A stretch of 64,000 bases of DNA from Arthrobacter sp. CJ23 (lineage in GTDB: Bacteria > Actinomycetota > Actinomycetes > Actinomycetales > Micrococcaceae), in assembly GCF_024741795.1 (NCBI RefSeq), contig NZ_CP102950.1, positions 3,658,001 through 3,722,000 of the forward strand, written 5' to 3'. The notes under the pieces are model-generated. The model ran no database searches, was not told the DNA's origin, and saw only the letters and a program-made list of their open reading frames with translations. Position 1 is the stretch's first letter. Each line of letters starts with the position of its first letter. This document shows positions 15,427-23,957 of the stretch, piece after piece. A program made the translations under genes and the position numbers.

Positions 15427-16482
15427 TTACAGCCCCGAGTACGAGTGCAGGCCGTTGAAGAACTGGTTCACGATGGTGAAGTTGAAGATCACGCACAGGT
15501 AGCCCACGATCGACAGCCAGGCTGCGCGCGTGCCGGTCCAGCCGCGGGTGGCGCGGGCGTGCAGATAGCCTGCGTAGACCACCCAGATCACGAAGGTCCA
15601 GACTTCCTTGGTGTCCCAGCCCCAGAAGCGGCCCCAGGCCTTTTCGGCCCAGATGGCGCCGAACATGAGGGTGAAGGTCCAGCCCACGAAGGCCACGGTG
15701 TTGATGCGGTAGGACAAGTTCTCCAGGCTCAGGGCGTTGGGGACCACGCGCATGAAGCCCAGCTTGTCGGCACCGCCGGCGGCCAGGGTCTTCTGCCGGT
15801 ACGACTGCACCAGCTGCAGCGCGGACATCGCAAACGTCAGCGTGAACAGCGCGGAGGACAGCACAGCGATGGAAACGTGGATGACCAGCCAGTAGCTCTG
15901 CAGCGCGGGAACAAGGTGGCCTACGGGGGTCCAGTAGGCCACGGATGCGGCCACGAGCATGATGACGGCCAGCCCCAGCACGAAGGTGCCCAGGAAGCGC
16001 AGGTCGCGGCGGATGAGGGCAAGGAGGAAGACGGCCACGGCCACGAACGCGCCGGTGGTGAGGAATTCGTACATGTTGCCCCACGGCACGCGGCCGGCGC
16101 CCAGTGCGCGGGTCAGCACACCGGCGCCGTGGATCGCGACACCCAGGACCGTCAGCGCGACCGCCACCCGGGCAGGGACGCGGCGTTCGGCGGCGTACTT
16201 CATGTCACCTGACGCGGTGCCTCCCTCAACGGTGAGTCCCGACGTCGGACGCTCGGCCCGGCCTGCCGGCCCGCCGGCGTCGGACCCGCCCAGACGGCCG
16301 GCCGCCACCGCAACCTTGGCGCCTGCCGCGGACGCGGCCGCCTTCAGGTCCACGGCCTGCAGGGTCTTGGAGCTCTTGGCGAGGTCCCAGGCGAACGCGA
16401 TGAACGCCACCGTGTACGTGGCCGCCGCCAGCAGCATGAACAGCTCGCTGTACTGGCCCAGGGTTTCGTTGATGACGGGCAT
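15427..16482 (-). CDS. ccsB: Cytochrome c biogenesis protein CcsB (CcsA/ResC type)
   Basis: A 351-residue polytopic protein of System II cytochrome c maturation that delivers haem to the outside with ResB. It has about eight hydrophobic helices. The haem-handling WWD segment WGRFWGWDTKEVWTF lies near residue 285, with flanking His residues (VIHVSIAV near 205). A low-complexity cytoplasmic loop separates the first two helices (about 50-105). The start ATG 16482 overlaps the resB stop by one base (TAATG), and AAGGAC lies upstream. Last gene of a five-gene operon. Confidence 0.93.
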   Translation of the reverse strand: MPVINETLGQYSELFMLLAAATYTVAFIAFAWDLAKSSKTLQAVDLKAAASAAGAKVAVAAGRLGGSDAGGPAGRAERPTSGLTVEGGTASGDMKYAAERRVPARVAVALTVLGVAIHGAGVLTRALGAGRVPWGNMYEFLTTGAFVAVAVFLLALIRRDLRFLGTFVLGLAVIMLVAASVAYWTPVGHLVPALQSYWLVIHVSIAVLSSALFTLTFAMSALQLVQSYRQKTLAAGGADKLGFMRVVPNALSLENLSYRINTVAFVGWTFTLMFGAIWAEKAWGRFWGWDTKEVWTFVIWVVYAGYLHARATRGWTGTRAAWLSIVGYLCVIFNFTIVNQFFNGLHSYSGL

Positions 16483-18170
16483 TAGTTGTCCTTCGAGGTT
16501 GAGGAAGAGACGGTGGGGGCGTCCGCCTGCTCGGCAAGCTGCCATTCCCGGCTAAAGAGTTCGCGGAGTGCTGCGGCTTCGCCGGCGAGCCGGTGGTCCT
16601 CGCCGCGGGCCAGGAGGCCGTATTCCACCATGGTGCGGCCGTCGTGGTGGGTGCCGGTGCGGACCCAGACGCGGCGGCGGTTCAGGTACAGGGAGAGGAC
16701 CAGGCCGGCCACGGCGAGAAGGCCGAAGACCAGCGCGTAAAGCTGGCCCGGGTTGTGGTGGATGTCCACGCCCACGTACTTCTTGACGCCGTCAAAGCTG
16801 ATGCTGCCCTTGCCGTCCGGCAGGGTGTACGTCATGCCCGGGGCGAGCGTGATGCCCTTGGTGGGAAGGTCGCGGCCGTTGAGCTGCTTGAGGCCCTTGA
16901 CGTCCAGTTCGAAGACGTTCTGCGGCACGCCCTTGTCCAGGCCGAGGTCGCCGTAGTACGAGTTGAGGCTCATCTGCGGGTTGATCAGCTCGGGGTCGCC
17001 GCTGAAGGAGATGCCGTCGTCCGTGACGAACGCGGTGGGCAGGAAGAAGCCGGCAAAGCCGAGCTGCTCCGGCTTGGCGTCGGGGACCTTGATGACCACG
17101 GAGGAGTAGTAGTTGTCGCCCTGCAGCTTCGCCACCACGGGCCCCTGCATGGCGATGTTGCCGGCGCCGTCGCGGACGGTGACCACCGGCGCGTAGCCGT
17201 TGCCGGTCAGGTAGATGCTGGTGTCGCCGAGGCTGACGGGATCGTTGACCTTGAGCACCTGCTTCTGGGCGGGCGCGTCCGGGTTGTCCTTGGTGGTGAC
17301 GTCGGCGGTGAAATCGATCGGCTGGCCGAACTTCTTGGGTGATTCGCGGTCGAACTTGACCTCGAACTTGTCCAGCTGGATGGAGTACGGCTGCAGCCAG
17401 CTGCTCTGGAAGTTGGTGCCCGGAGTGAACTGGTCATAGCCCACCAGGGTGTTCACGAAGGTGTCGCCCTCCACCAAGATGCGCTGGCCGCTGTAGCCGA
17501 ACAGGCCGCCGGCGGCCACGGACACCAGGACGCCGATCAGCGAGGTGTGGAAGACCAGGTTGCCGACTTCCTTGAGGAAGCCGCGCTCCGCACCGAGGTT
17601 CGGCATGGCGCCGTCGGCGTCCCGTACTTCCACGCGGTAGCCGCGCTTCCTGAGCAGCCCGGCGGCGTCCGTGATGGCGCGCGACGCCGGGATCCCGGCG
17701 TCGGCGGGCAGCACGAGTGTGCCGTACTCGGGGAGCCGGGAGAGCCTTTTGGGGGTGCGCGGCGGCTGGGAGCGCATGGCCTTGTAGTGCGCGATGGCGC
17801 GCGGGGTGACGCAGCCGATCAGCGAGACGAACAGCAGGATGTAGATGGCCGAGAACCAGGCCGAGGAGTAGACATCGTACAGCTGCAGTGCATCCAGGAT
17901 CTTGCCGTAGTCCGGGTGGTCCTTGATGTACTGGGTGACGATCGAGGGGTTGGCCGGGCGCTGCGGGAACAGGGAGCCGGGGACGGCCGCCACGGCCAGC
18001 AGGAGCAGCAGGAACAGTGCCGTGCGCATGCTGGTCAGCTGGGTCCAGGCCCAGCGCAGCATGCCCTTGACCCCCAGCATCGGCAGCGCGGCCTCGGCCT
18101 TGGCCTCGTCGAGTGCGGGAGCCGCGGACTTGGCGGCGGACTTCTTCTTGGCTTTCACGGGCTCGCTCAT
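16482..18170 (-). CDS. resB: Cytochrome c biogenesis protein ResB (Ccs1)
   Basis: A 562-residue membrane protein with three N-terminal helices, a large extracytoplasmic domain (about 230-450) and a final helix near 465 (QLYALVFGLLAVAGLVLSLYL). Conserved features include LFPQRPANPS near 60 and GNLVFHTSLIGVLVSVAAGG near 190 with its haem-liganding His. Together with CcsB it ligates haem to apocytochromes. ATG 18170 overlaps the ccdA stop by one base. The longer frame upstream lies inside ccdA and was not used. Confidence 0.93.
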   Translation of the reverse strand: MSEPVKAKKKSAAKSAAPALDEAKAEAALPMLGVKGMLRWAWTQLTSMRTALFLLLLLAVAAVPGSLFPQRPANPSIVTQYIKDHPDYGKILDALQLYDVYSSAWFSAIYILLFVSLIGCVTPRAIAHYKAMRSQPPRTPKRLSRLPEYGTLVLPADAGIPASRAITDAAGLLRKRGYRVEVRDADGAMPNLGAERGFLKEVGNLVFHTSLIGVLVSVAAGGLFGYSGQRILVEGDTFVNTLVGYDQFTPGTNFQSSWLQPYSIQLDKFEVKFDRESPKKFGQPIDFTADVTTKDNPDAPAQKQVLKVNDPVSLGDTSIYLTGNGYAPVVTVRDGAGNIAMQGPVVAKLQGDNYYSSVVIKVPDAKPEQLGFAGFFLPTAFVTDDGISFSGDPELINPQMSLNSYYGDLGLDKGVPQNVFELDVKGLKQLNGRDLPTKGITLAPGMTYTLPDGKGSISFDGVKKYVGVDIHHNPGQLYALVFGLLAVAGLVLSLYLNRRRVWVRTGTHHDGRTMVEYGLLARGEDHRLAGEAAALRELFSREWQLAEQADAPTVSSSTSKDN

Positions 18171-18925
18171 CAGATCGGCAACTTCACGTCGGTTTGGAAC
18201 CAGTACTGCAGCCCGGTCACCCAGGCGCCCCACACCCCGGTGGCCATGAGGATTCCGAGAAGGACCAGGATCCCTCCGCCGATCCGCTGGATGGCCAGGC
18301 GGTGGGTGCGGAAGAAGGCCATGACGCCGATTCCGCGCCGGACCGCCAAGGCGATCAGCAGGAACGGGATGCCAAGGCCAAGGCTATAGACAAAGGCCAG
18401 GAGTGCGCCCTTGGCCGCGGAGGACCCGCCGGACAGGCTCAGCAGCTGGACCGCGGAATAGGTGGGCCCGATGCACGGCGCCCAGCCGAGCCCGAAGGTG
18501 ATGCCCAGCAGCGGCGCGCCCCACAGGCCGGCCGGAGGCTTGGCGTGGATCTTGGCGTCGCGCTGCAGCCAGCCGAAGCCGCCCATGAACACCACGCCCA
18601 TGGCAATGACCAGGACACCCAGCAGCTGCGTGATCCAGGCGTTCTGCGGGCCGGTGATGAGCGTTCCGAGCTGCCCGAAGGCACCGCCCAGCAGCACGAA
18701 AATCACCGAAAAACCCAGCACGAACAGGCCGATACCGGCCAGCATGCGGCCGCGCTTCTGCTTCTGGAGGTCGACGCCGGTGAGTCCGGTGACGTAGCCC
18801 AGGTACCCCGGGACGAGGGGCAGCACGCACGGCGAGAGGAAGGAGACCAGGCCGGCCAGCAGCGCAACGGGCACGGCAAGGAGCAGCGATCCGTTCAGGA
18901 TGGTCTCGGCGAAAGGGCTGTTCAT
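18170..18925 (-). CDS. ccdA: Cytochrome c biogenesis protein CcdA (thiol-disulfide transporter)
   Basis: A 251-residue membrane protein with six helices. The two redox cysteines are in LSPCVLPLVPGYLGY (near residue 32) and GWAPCIGPT (near 151), the standard CcdA/DsbD arrangement. It moves reducing equivalents from cytoplasmic thioredoxin to the outer-face thioredoxin encoded just upstream, so that apocytochrome CXXCH thiols stay reduced. The gap to the tlpA-like gene is 11 bp. Confidence 0.94.
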   Translation of the reverse strand: MNSPFAETILNGSLLLAVPVALLAGLVSFLSPCVLPLVPGYLGYVTGLTGVDLQKQKRGRMLAGIGLFVLGFSVIFVLLGGAFGQLGTLITGPQNAWITQLLGVLVIAMGVVFMGGFGWLQRDAKIHAKPPAGLWGAPLLGITFGLGWAPCIGPTYSAVQLLSLSGGSSAAKGALLAFVYSLGLGIPFLLIALAVRRGIGVMAFFRTHRLAIQRIGGGILVLLGILMATGVWGAWVTGLQYWFQTDVKLPI

Positions 18926-18936
18926 GGGGCTGCGGC

Positions 18937-19551
18937 CTACTCGGCCACGGCAGAGGTGATGAGTGCCTTCAGGGTGCTCTTCTGGATCTCGCCGAGCACG
19001 CGGGAAGCCACCTTGCCATCCTTGTCCAGGACCAGCGTGGTGGGGACCGCGCCCGGCGGCACCATGCCGGCGACGGAGAGGAGCACGGCGCCGTTCTTGT
19101 CATCGAAGCTCTGGTACCCCACACCGAAGGACTTCTCGAAGGCCTCGGCCGTGGCCTTTTCGTCGCGGAGGTTGACGCCGAAGAACTGGACTCCCTGATC
19201 CTTGAACTCCTGGTGCAGCCCTTCGAGGACGGGCGCCTCCACGCGGCACGGTGCGCAGGCGGCAAACCAGAAGTTCAGCACGGTCACCTTGCCCAGCAGG
19301 TCCTTGGGTTCGATGGCGGTGCCGTCAAAGAGCGAACCCTTGATGGCGATGGCGGCGCTGCGGTCTGCCTTGGCGAACTCGGTCACGGAGCCGTCTCCGG
19401 CCACGTAGTTCTTGTTGTCGCCTGCCTTGGCCTGCTTGGCCAGGGCGTCCTCCTGCGCGCAGGCGGACAGGCCCATGGTCAGCCCGGCCAGCAGCACGCC
19501 GCCGGCGGCCAGGACGCCGCGGCGCGAGGCGAGGGGGGTCTTGCCGTCCAT
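18937..19551 (-). CDS. TlpA/ResA-like extracytoplasmic thioredoxin lipoprotein
   Basis: A 204-residue lipoprotein. An Arg-rich start (SRR) and hydrophobic stretch end in the lipobox LSAC, so it is anchored at the outer membrane face. The thioredoxin fold carries the active site CAPC in FAACAPCRVEAP near residue 107, followed by FFGVNLRDEKATAEAF and the cis-Pro region PPGAVPTTLVLDKDG. It is probably the CcdA partner that reduces apocytochrome c. The start is ATG 19551, 2 nt after the stop of the phosphatase gene. A longer frame overlaps that gene and was rejected. Confidence 0.92.
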   Translation of the reverse strand: MDGKTPLASRRGVLAAGGVLLAGLTMGLSACAQEDALAKQAKAGDNKNYVAGDGSVTEFAKADRSAAIAIKGSLFDGTAIEPKDLLGKVTVLNFWFAACAPCRVEAPVLEGLHQEFKDQGVQFFGVNLRDEKATAEAFEKSFGVGYQSFDDKNGAVLLSVAGMVPPGAVPTTLVLDKDGKVASRVLGEIQKSTLKALITSAVAE

Positions 19552-19553
19552 GC

Positions 19554-20219
19554 CTATGCCCCCGGGGTGGTGGCTGCGCCGGGCAGCAGCACCGCGGCCG
19601 GCTCGCTGTAGTCGACGCGCACGATCCTGCCGTCGTCGTCGAACACCAGGGAGGTCAGGGATGTGAGCGTGCATTCGCGCTTGCGCGGATCGTGCCACAG
19701 GCGGCGGCCTTCGGCGCTCAGCCGGGTGGCCCAGATGGGCAGCTGGTGGCTGACCAGGACGGCTTCCGCGCCGTCGCCGCCCAGGGCGATGGCGCGCAGC
19801 CGTGCGTCCTCGACGGCCGCCAGCATGCGGGCGGCCTGGTCCTTGTAGGCTTCGCCCCAGGACGGGCGCAGCGGGTTGCGCAGCTGGAACCAGTGCTTGG
19901 GCTTGATGAACTCGCCCATGGTGGCGTGGAGGCCCTGGAAGTGGTTCTCGGCCTCGATGATGCGCGGCTCGGTGTGGATCTCAAGGTTGAGTGCCTCGGC
20001 CGTGGGCTGCGCCGTCTCCTGGGCGCGCGTCAGCGGCGAAGCGACCAGGTGCACGATCTTGGCGCCGGCCTGGACGCGGGCGGCAAAGTGGTCGGCAAGC
20101 ATCTGCGCCATGTCCCGTCCGCGTTCGGACAGGTGGAATTCGGGCAGCCTGCCATAGAGGACGCCATCGGGATTGTGGACCTCGCCATGGCGAAGCAGAT
20201 GGACAGTTGCTTGGGGCAT
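19554..20219 (-). CDS. Histidine phosphatase family protein
   Basis: A 221-residue phosphoglycerate-mutase-fold protein. The catalytic RHG motif VHLLRHGEVHN is near residue 7, Arg in SPLTRAQETAQP near 58, a Glu region (PRIIEAENHFQG) and the second His in VLVSHQLPIW near 155. The substrate is unknown. It is the first gene of the ccs operon, an arrangement also seen in mycobacteria (Rv0525 before Rv0526-0529, from memory). The start is ATG 20219. The 49-residue upstream extension has no family similarity and overlaps the promoter region. Confidence 0.9.
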   Translation of the reverse strand: MPQATVHLLRHGEVHNPDGVLYGRLPEFHLSERGRDMAQMLADHFAARVQAGAKIVHLVASPLTRAQETAQPTAEALNLEIHTEPRIIEAENHFQGLHATMGEFIKPKHWFQLRNPLRPSWGEAYKDQAARMLAAVEDARLRAIALGGDGAEAVLVSHQLPIWATRLSAEGRRLWHDPRKRECTLTSLTSLVFDDDGRIVRVDYSEPAAVLLPGAATTPGA

Positions 20220-20258
20220 GTTTACCAGTTTCTCAAAGATGTCGGGTGATCTGAAATC

Positions 20259-20275
20259 TTCTACAGATTGTAGAA
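20259..20275. promoter_or_regulatory. 17-bp palindrome upstream of the phosphatase-ccs operon
   Basis: TTCTACAGATTGTAGAA is a perfect 7-bp inverted repeat around GAT. It lies 40-56 bp upstream of the ATG at 20219 and within the divergent region shared with yceI. It looks like a dimeric repressor site, but the binding protein is unknown. Confidence 0.45.
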
Positions 20276-20338
20276 CTCGAGATTGTTGCGAAATGTTCCC
20301 GCCGCACTGGAATAAAAGATGCATATGCATGTTTATAC

Positions 20339-20373
20339 TTGACACAAGGGTCGGTTGATAGTTCAACTAACAA
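20339..20373 (+). promoter_or_regulatory. yceI promoter region with MarR-type inverted repeat
   Basis: TTGACA (20339-20344) is a good -35. Downstream lies TTGATAGTTCAACTAACAA (20355-20373), an inverted repeat (TTGATAGTT / AACTAACAA, 8 of 9 matched) typical of MarR-family operators. No clear -10 can be fixed within it, but the operator would cover the -10 zone. No MarR gene is nearby in the window. Confidence 0.5.
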
Positions 20374-20425
20374 TCAGCAGGCCAGGCAAACGGACCACCT
20401 TCCACACGAACCAAGGAGCACCACC

Positions 20426-20974
20426 ATGACTCTCCCCGCCAACGTCACCACCGGCATCTGGACCCTCGACAACTCCCACAGCGAAATCGGGTTCACCGTC
20501 CGGCACGCAGGCATCAGCAAGGTCCGTGGCCAGTTCACGCAGGCCGAGGCCACCCTGGAACTGGGCGAATCCCTCGCAGCGTCCAAGGTCAACGCCAGCA
20601 TCCAGACCGCCAGCTTCGACTCCGGCGACGCCAACCGCGACGGCCACGTCAAGGGCGAAGACTTCTTCGACGTCGAGAAGTTCCCGGAAATCACCTTCGT
20701 CTCCCGCCACGTCAAGGCCAACGGCGACAGCTTCGACCTGGTGGGCGATCTCACCATCAAGGGCGTCACCAAGGAGGTCGCCATTGAGACCGAATTCAAC
20801 GGCGTGGCAGTTGACCCCTTCGGCAACACCCGCGCCGGCGTTTCGGGCGAAACCACCATCAGCCGCAAGGACTTCGGCCTGACCTGGAACGCCGTGCTTG
20901 AGGCCGGCGGCGTCCTGGTCAGCGACAAGGTTGTCATCAGCCTCGAGCTCGCGTTCATCGCGCCTGCCGCATAA
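20426..20974 (+). CDS. YceI family protein (lipocalin-like isoprenoid binder)
   Basis: A 182-residue beta-barrel protein of the YceI family. Typical stretches are WTLDNSHSEIGFTVRHAGISKV at the start, DFFDVEKFPEITFVSRHV mid-protein, GDLTIKGVTKEV and the final DKVVISLELAFI. No signal peptide is visible, so this is a cytoplasmic form. Family members bind polyprenyl lipids such as octaprenyl-type quinone precursors. I chose ATG 20426, preceded by AAGGAG. A strong intrinsic terminator follows. Confidence 0.92.
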   Translation: MTLPANVTTGIWTLDNSHSEIGFTVRHAGISKVRGQFTQAEATLELGESLAASKVNASIQTASFDSGDANRDGHVKGEDFFDVEKFPEITFVSRHVKANGDSFDLVGDLTIKGVTKEVAIETEFNGVAVDPFGNTRAGVSGETTISRKDFGLTWNAVLEAGGVLVSDKVVISLELAFIAPAA

Positions 20975-21019
20975 CTCCGCACAGTCCTGGCGCCGGCAGA
21001 ATACCCGGACCGGCGCCCG

Positions 21020-21064
21020 CGGCGCCCTTGGACCGTGCATTGCACGGTCCAAGGGCGCCGTTTT
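21020..21064 (+). terminator. Intrinsic terminator of yceI
   Basis: Two 20-nt arms (21020-21039 and 21041-21060) are perfect complements around a single T. GGCGCCCTTGGACCGTGCA opens the left arm, and TTTT follows at 21061. It is a textbook Rho-independent terminator. Confidence 0.92.
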
Positions 21065-21171
21065 GCTGTCCCGGACAATCCGGCAATTCTTTGGACAAAC
21101 CCCCGCCGGTGGCATCAAATTGGCTGAAAATTTCCTAGGCATCCTTCAACCCCGGGTCTAAAGTGAGTGCC

Positions 21172-21810
21172 ATGAGTAGCCCAAACGAAGTTCCTCAGCC
21201 TCAGCAGCCAGGCGCACAGCCACCACAGCCCGGCAATGTCCCTCCTGCGGGTTACCAGCCTCCGCAGGGTTATCAGCCGCCTCAGGGGTACCAGCCTCCT
21301 GCTCAGCCGGGCCAGCCCATGCCGGGCTACGGAGTCCCTGCGGGCCCCAACAATGCACCGCCGGCAGGCCTAGGCTATGCCGCCCCGGCCCGCAACGCCT
21401 TTGGACTGGATTTCAACAACATCGCCCAGCGGCTCAGGGACACCACCGGTGTGCCGCAGCAGCTGACCATTTCCTACTGGCTGTGGGTCGCAGCTGCGGC
21501 CCTTGGAGTCATTGCAAGCATCATCAACATCTTCACTATCCGGAGCATGTTCGGCGAACTGCTGATCGGAGCCGGCATAGCGGGCCTTGTGTTCAGCCTG
21601 GTCTTCGCGGCGTTCTATGTATTCATTGCGATCCGGCTGAAGGAAGGCGCCCGCTGGGCTCGCCTGGTGCTGTCGATCCTGGGCGGACTGGCGGCCATTT
21701 CGCTGCTGTTCCAGCTCATCACCCTCAACATCAACTTCATCGGATCGGCCGCAGCAGTCGCAGCAGCCGTCCTGATGTGGCTCCCGGAATCGCAGAAGCA
21801 CTTCGTGTAG
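21172..21810 (+). CDS. Pro/Gln/Tyr-rich N-terminus membrane protein, paralogue 1
   Basis: A 212-residue protein. Residues 1-75 are low complexity with repeats of GYQPPQ (three in a row) and many Pro, Gln and Gly. About four hydrophobic helices follow (YWLWVAAAALGVIASIINIF, LLIGAGIAGLVFSLVFAAFYVFIA, WARLVLSILGGLAAISLLFQL, NFIGSAAAVAAAVLMWL). The motif RLKEGARWARLVLSILGGL is shared with the gene at 22023. ATG 21172 has TAAAGT 7 bases upstream, suggesting leaderless transcription; GTG 21163 is the alternative. Function unknown; such proteins are often membrane-surface scaffolds. Confidence 0.75.
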   Translation: MSSPNEVPQPQQPGAQPPQPGNVPPAGYQPPQGYQPPQGYQPPAQPGQPMPGYGVPAGPNNAPPAGLGYAAPARNAFGLDFNNIAQRLRDTTGVPQQLTISYWLWVAAAALGVIASIINIFTIRSMFGELLIGAGIAGLVFSLVFAAFYVFIAIRLKEGARWARLVLSILGGLAAISLLFQLITLNINFIGSAAAVAAAVLMWLPESQKHFV

Positions 21811-21833
21811 TCCCGTCCCACCGCTCTCACCTC

Positions 21834-21864
21834 TGAAGGCCACGGCAAGCTGCCGTGGCCTTCA
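21834..21864 (+). terminator. 14-bp perfect hairpin after paralogue 1
   Basis: TGAAGGCCACGGCA and TGCCGTGGCCTTCA pair fully around AGC. There is no T-run, so it may be a weak terminator or RNA 3' end protector. Confidence 0.6.
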
Positions 21865-22022
21865 GTGCCAATGTCGCCAGGCTCCCTGCCACCACATTTC
21901 CTGCGTGTGATCCTCCCTGGCGCCTTGCTGCAGGGGTACGGTGGAATTAAGCCAGGCTGGGGGCAGGGTCGTTTTGCTGCACCCGGCAGCCGCTATCGCA
22001 GTCGACCAAGCAAAGGAACGCC

Positions 22023-22784
22023 ATGAGCAACCCTCCTTATCCGCCGTCCAACCCGGGTAACGGAACCAGCCCCGGTAACGGAACCCCCGAAGAGCCGCAG
22101 TATGGCGAGCGCGCGCCGCAGTTCGGCCAGCCCGCGCCCCAGTACGGGCAGAACGCCCCGCAGCCGGGCCAGCCCGCCGCACCGCAGTACGGCCAGCAGG
22201 CTCCCCAATACGGACAGCAGCCGTCCCCGTACGGGCAGCAGCCTTCGCCCTACGGCCAGCAGCCCTCCCCTTACGCGCAGCAAAACGTGTGGCCGAGCCA
22301 GCAGCCGGCGCCCGCCGGAGTGCCGCAGCTGGTCAACATCTCCTTCTGGCTGATCCTTGCTGCCGGGCTGCTGACCTTGGTCGGTATCCCCTTCGCGTCC
22401 GCCACCCTGAATTCACCGGAGGGCAGGAGCATGATCGACGAGGCGCTGGCCGCCCAGGGCAGCAATGCCTCCGGCCTGGACGCTGACAGCCTCATCAGCA
22501 TCGCGGTCACCGTCTTCATTGTCTTCTCGGTGATCTTTGCCGGGCTCTACGCCCTGGTTGCCTTCGGTGTCCGCAAGGGCAAGAACTGGGCACGCATCCT
22601 CGGCACGGTCTTCGCCGCAATTTCGCTGCTGGGGCTGAGCCAGCCCGGCGTGGGCACCATCAGCATCCTGCTGGGCATCGCTGCGATCGTGCTGCTGTAC
22701 TTGCCGGCTTCGGCACCGTACTTCCGCAAGGCCCAGCCCTTCGCGAACCCCTACAACCAGCCGGGGAACCCGTACGGCCGCTAG
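22023..22784 (+). CDS. Pro/Gln/Tyr-rich N-terminus membrane protein, paralogue 2
   Basis: A 253-residue protein with the same layout as the gene at 21172. An N-terminal disordered part (1-95) has repeats of PQYGQ and PSPYGQQ. Four hydrophobic helices follow, with KGKNWARILGTVFAAISLLGL matching the other copy's GARWARLVLSILGGLAAISLL. The helix 1-2 loop contains an extra Ser-rich segment (EGRSMIDEALAAQGSNASG). ATG 22023 is preceded by AAAGGAACGCC. The two are probably a diverged tandem duplication. Function is unknown. Confidence 0.78.
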   Translation: MSNPPYPPSNPGNGTSPGNGTPEEPQYGERAPQFGQPAPQYGQNAPQPGQPAAPQYGQQAPQYGQQPSPYGQQPSPYGQQPSPYAQQNVWPSQQPAPAGVPQLVNISFWLILAAGLLTLVGIPFASATLNSPEGRSMIDEALAAQGSNASGLDADSLISIAVTVFIVFSVIFAGLYALVAFGVRKGKNWARILGTVFAAISLLGLSQPGVGTISILLGIAAIVLLYLPASAPYFRKAQPFANPYNQPGNPYGR

Positions 22785-22825
22785 GCCAGGGACCAGCAAG
22801 CGAACGGGCGCGGACCCGGCCGGGG

Positions 22826-23521
22826 CTAGACTGCCCGGCCCGGTGTCTGCGCCCGTTGTGCGTGGTAGGCGAGGATCTGCAGTTCGGTGGCCATGTCCAC
22901 CTTGCGCAGGTTGACGTGCGGGGGCACCTGCAGCAGGACCGGGGCGAAGCTGAGGATGCTGCGGATGCCCGCCGCAATTACGCGGTCGCAGACGTCCTGC
23001 GCCACAGTGGCCGGCAGGGCCAGCACCACCATATTGGCGCCTGTCCGCTCCAGCACGCGTTCAAGTTCAGCGCTGTCGCTGACGCGCAGCCAGCCGACCT
23101 CGTTGCCGATCACCATGGGATCCGCGTCGAAGATCGCCACGACGTCGAAGCCGCGGGATTCGAAACCGCCGTACCGGGCGAGGGCCTTGCCGAGGTTGCC
23201 GGCACCGACAATCGCGACCTTCCAGTCGTGTGTCAGGCCGAGGGCCGCGGCGATGTGGCGGCTCAGGTTCTGGACCTCGTAGCCCACCCCGCGCGTGCCG
23301 TAGGAGCCCACGTACGAGAGATCCTTGCGGAGCGTGGAGGAACTGACACCGGAGGCCTCGGCCAGAGCCTCTGACGACACCCGTTCCACGCCTTCGGCCA
23401 GCAGGGAGTTCAACGCGCGCAGGTAGAGCGTCATCCGGGCCACGGCCGCGGGCGGAATCTGCTTGGCGGCAGATTCTTGATCCCCTGTTGTCGCCTTGGG
23501 CGACGGTTCCAGCGCAGTCAC
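22826..23521 (-). CDS. rex: Redox-sensing transcriptional repressor Rex
   Basis: A 231-residue NADH/NAD+ sensor. A winged-helix DNA-binding domain (about 28-90) contains SSEALAEASGVSSSTLRKDLSY and the Rex signature GSYGTRGVGY. A Rossmann domain carries VAIVGAGNLGKALARYGGF near 105. When NADH is low, Rex represses respiratory and fermentative genes. Here it sits within a few kb of cytochrome c maturation and menaquinone genes. The start is GTG 23521 behind GGAGA. The C-terminal swapped helix is present. Confidence 0.95.
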   Translation of the reverse strand: MTALEPSPKATTGDQESAAKQIPPAAVARMTLYLRALNSLLAEGVERVSSEALAEASGVSSSTLRKDLSYVGSYGTRGVGYEVQNLSRHIAAALGLTHDWKVAIVGAGNLGKALARYGGFESRGFDVVAIFDADPMVIGNEVGWLRVSDSAELERVLERTGANMVVLALPATVAQDVCDRVIAAGIRSILSFAPVLLQVPPHVNLRKVDMATELQILAYHAQRAQTPGRAV

Positions 23522-23606
23522 GGTCTCTCCATTGCGTCTCTTGGTTGTTCCACTCTATGACTCCGTTGCCGGACGCAACAAAGCGATGACAGAACGTGCA
23601 GCCGGC

Positions 23607-23861
23607 TCAGCCGGCCAGCGCCTTCTGCAGGACCCGCGCCAGCCGGGCCTCGTCGATCTTCCAGAAGTCCCGCTGGACCCCGTCCACCAGCACCACGGGG
23701 ACTTCTTCCGCGTAGCGCTCCTGCAGGGCGGGGTCGGCGTCGATGGACTGCTCGGTCCAGCCCAGCCCCAGCCCTGAGGTCACGCGTTCGACGGCGTCGC
23801 GCGCCGCGGCGCACAGGTGGCAGTCAGATTTGGTAAGAAGTACGACGTCGGGATTCGGCAT
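23607..23861 (-). CDS. Glutaredoxin family protein
   Basis: An 84-residue thioredoxin-fold protein with the active site CHLC in KSDCHLCAAARDAVERV near residue 14 and the cis-Pro segment EEVPVVLVDG near 53. It is of the short DUF836-like glutaredoxin type. TACCGT (23873-23868) six bases before the ATG indicates a leaderless promoter. It neighbours rex and the divergent HAD-IB gene, an order that recalls Rv0505c-Rv0508 of M. tuberculosis (from memory). Confidence 0.88.
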   Translation of the reverse strand: MPNPDVVLLTKSDCHLCAAARDAVERVTSGLGLGWTEQSIDADPALQERYAEEVPVVLVDGVQRDFWKIDEARLARVLQKALAG

Positions 23862-23957
23862 GCCTCAACGGTAGCGGGAGGCGGGGCGCGCCGTCGACGC
23901 GGGGTGGCGGGGCCCGGCCAGCACCGCAAGGCTCCGGCGATTGATTAGACTCAAGGC

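Noticed and set aside
20259..20275. OhrR/MarR assignment of the TTCTACA palindrome
   Set aside because: The palindrome is clear but does not match a motif I can name, so only a generic operator is reported.
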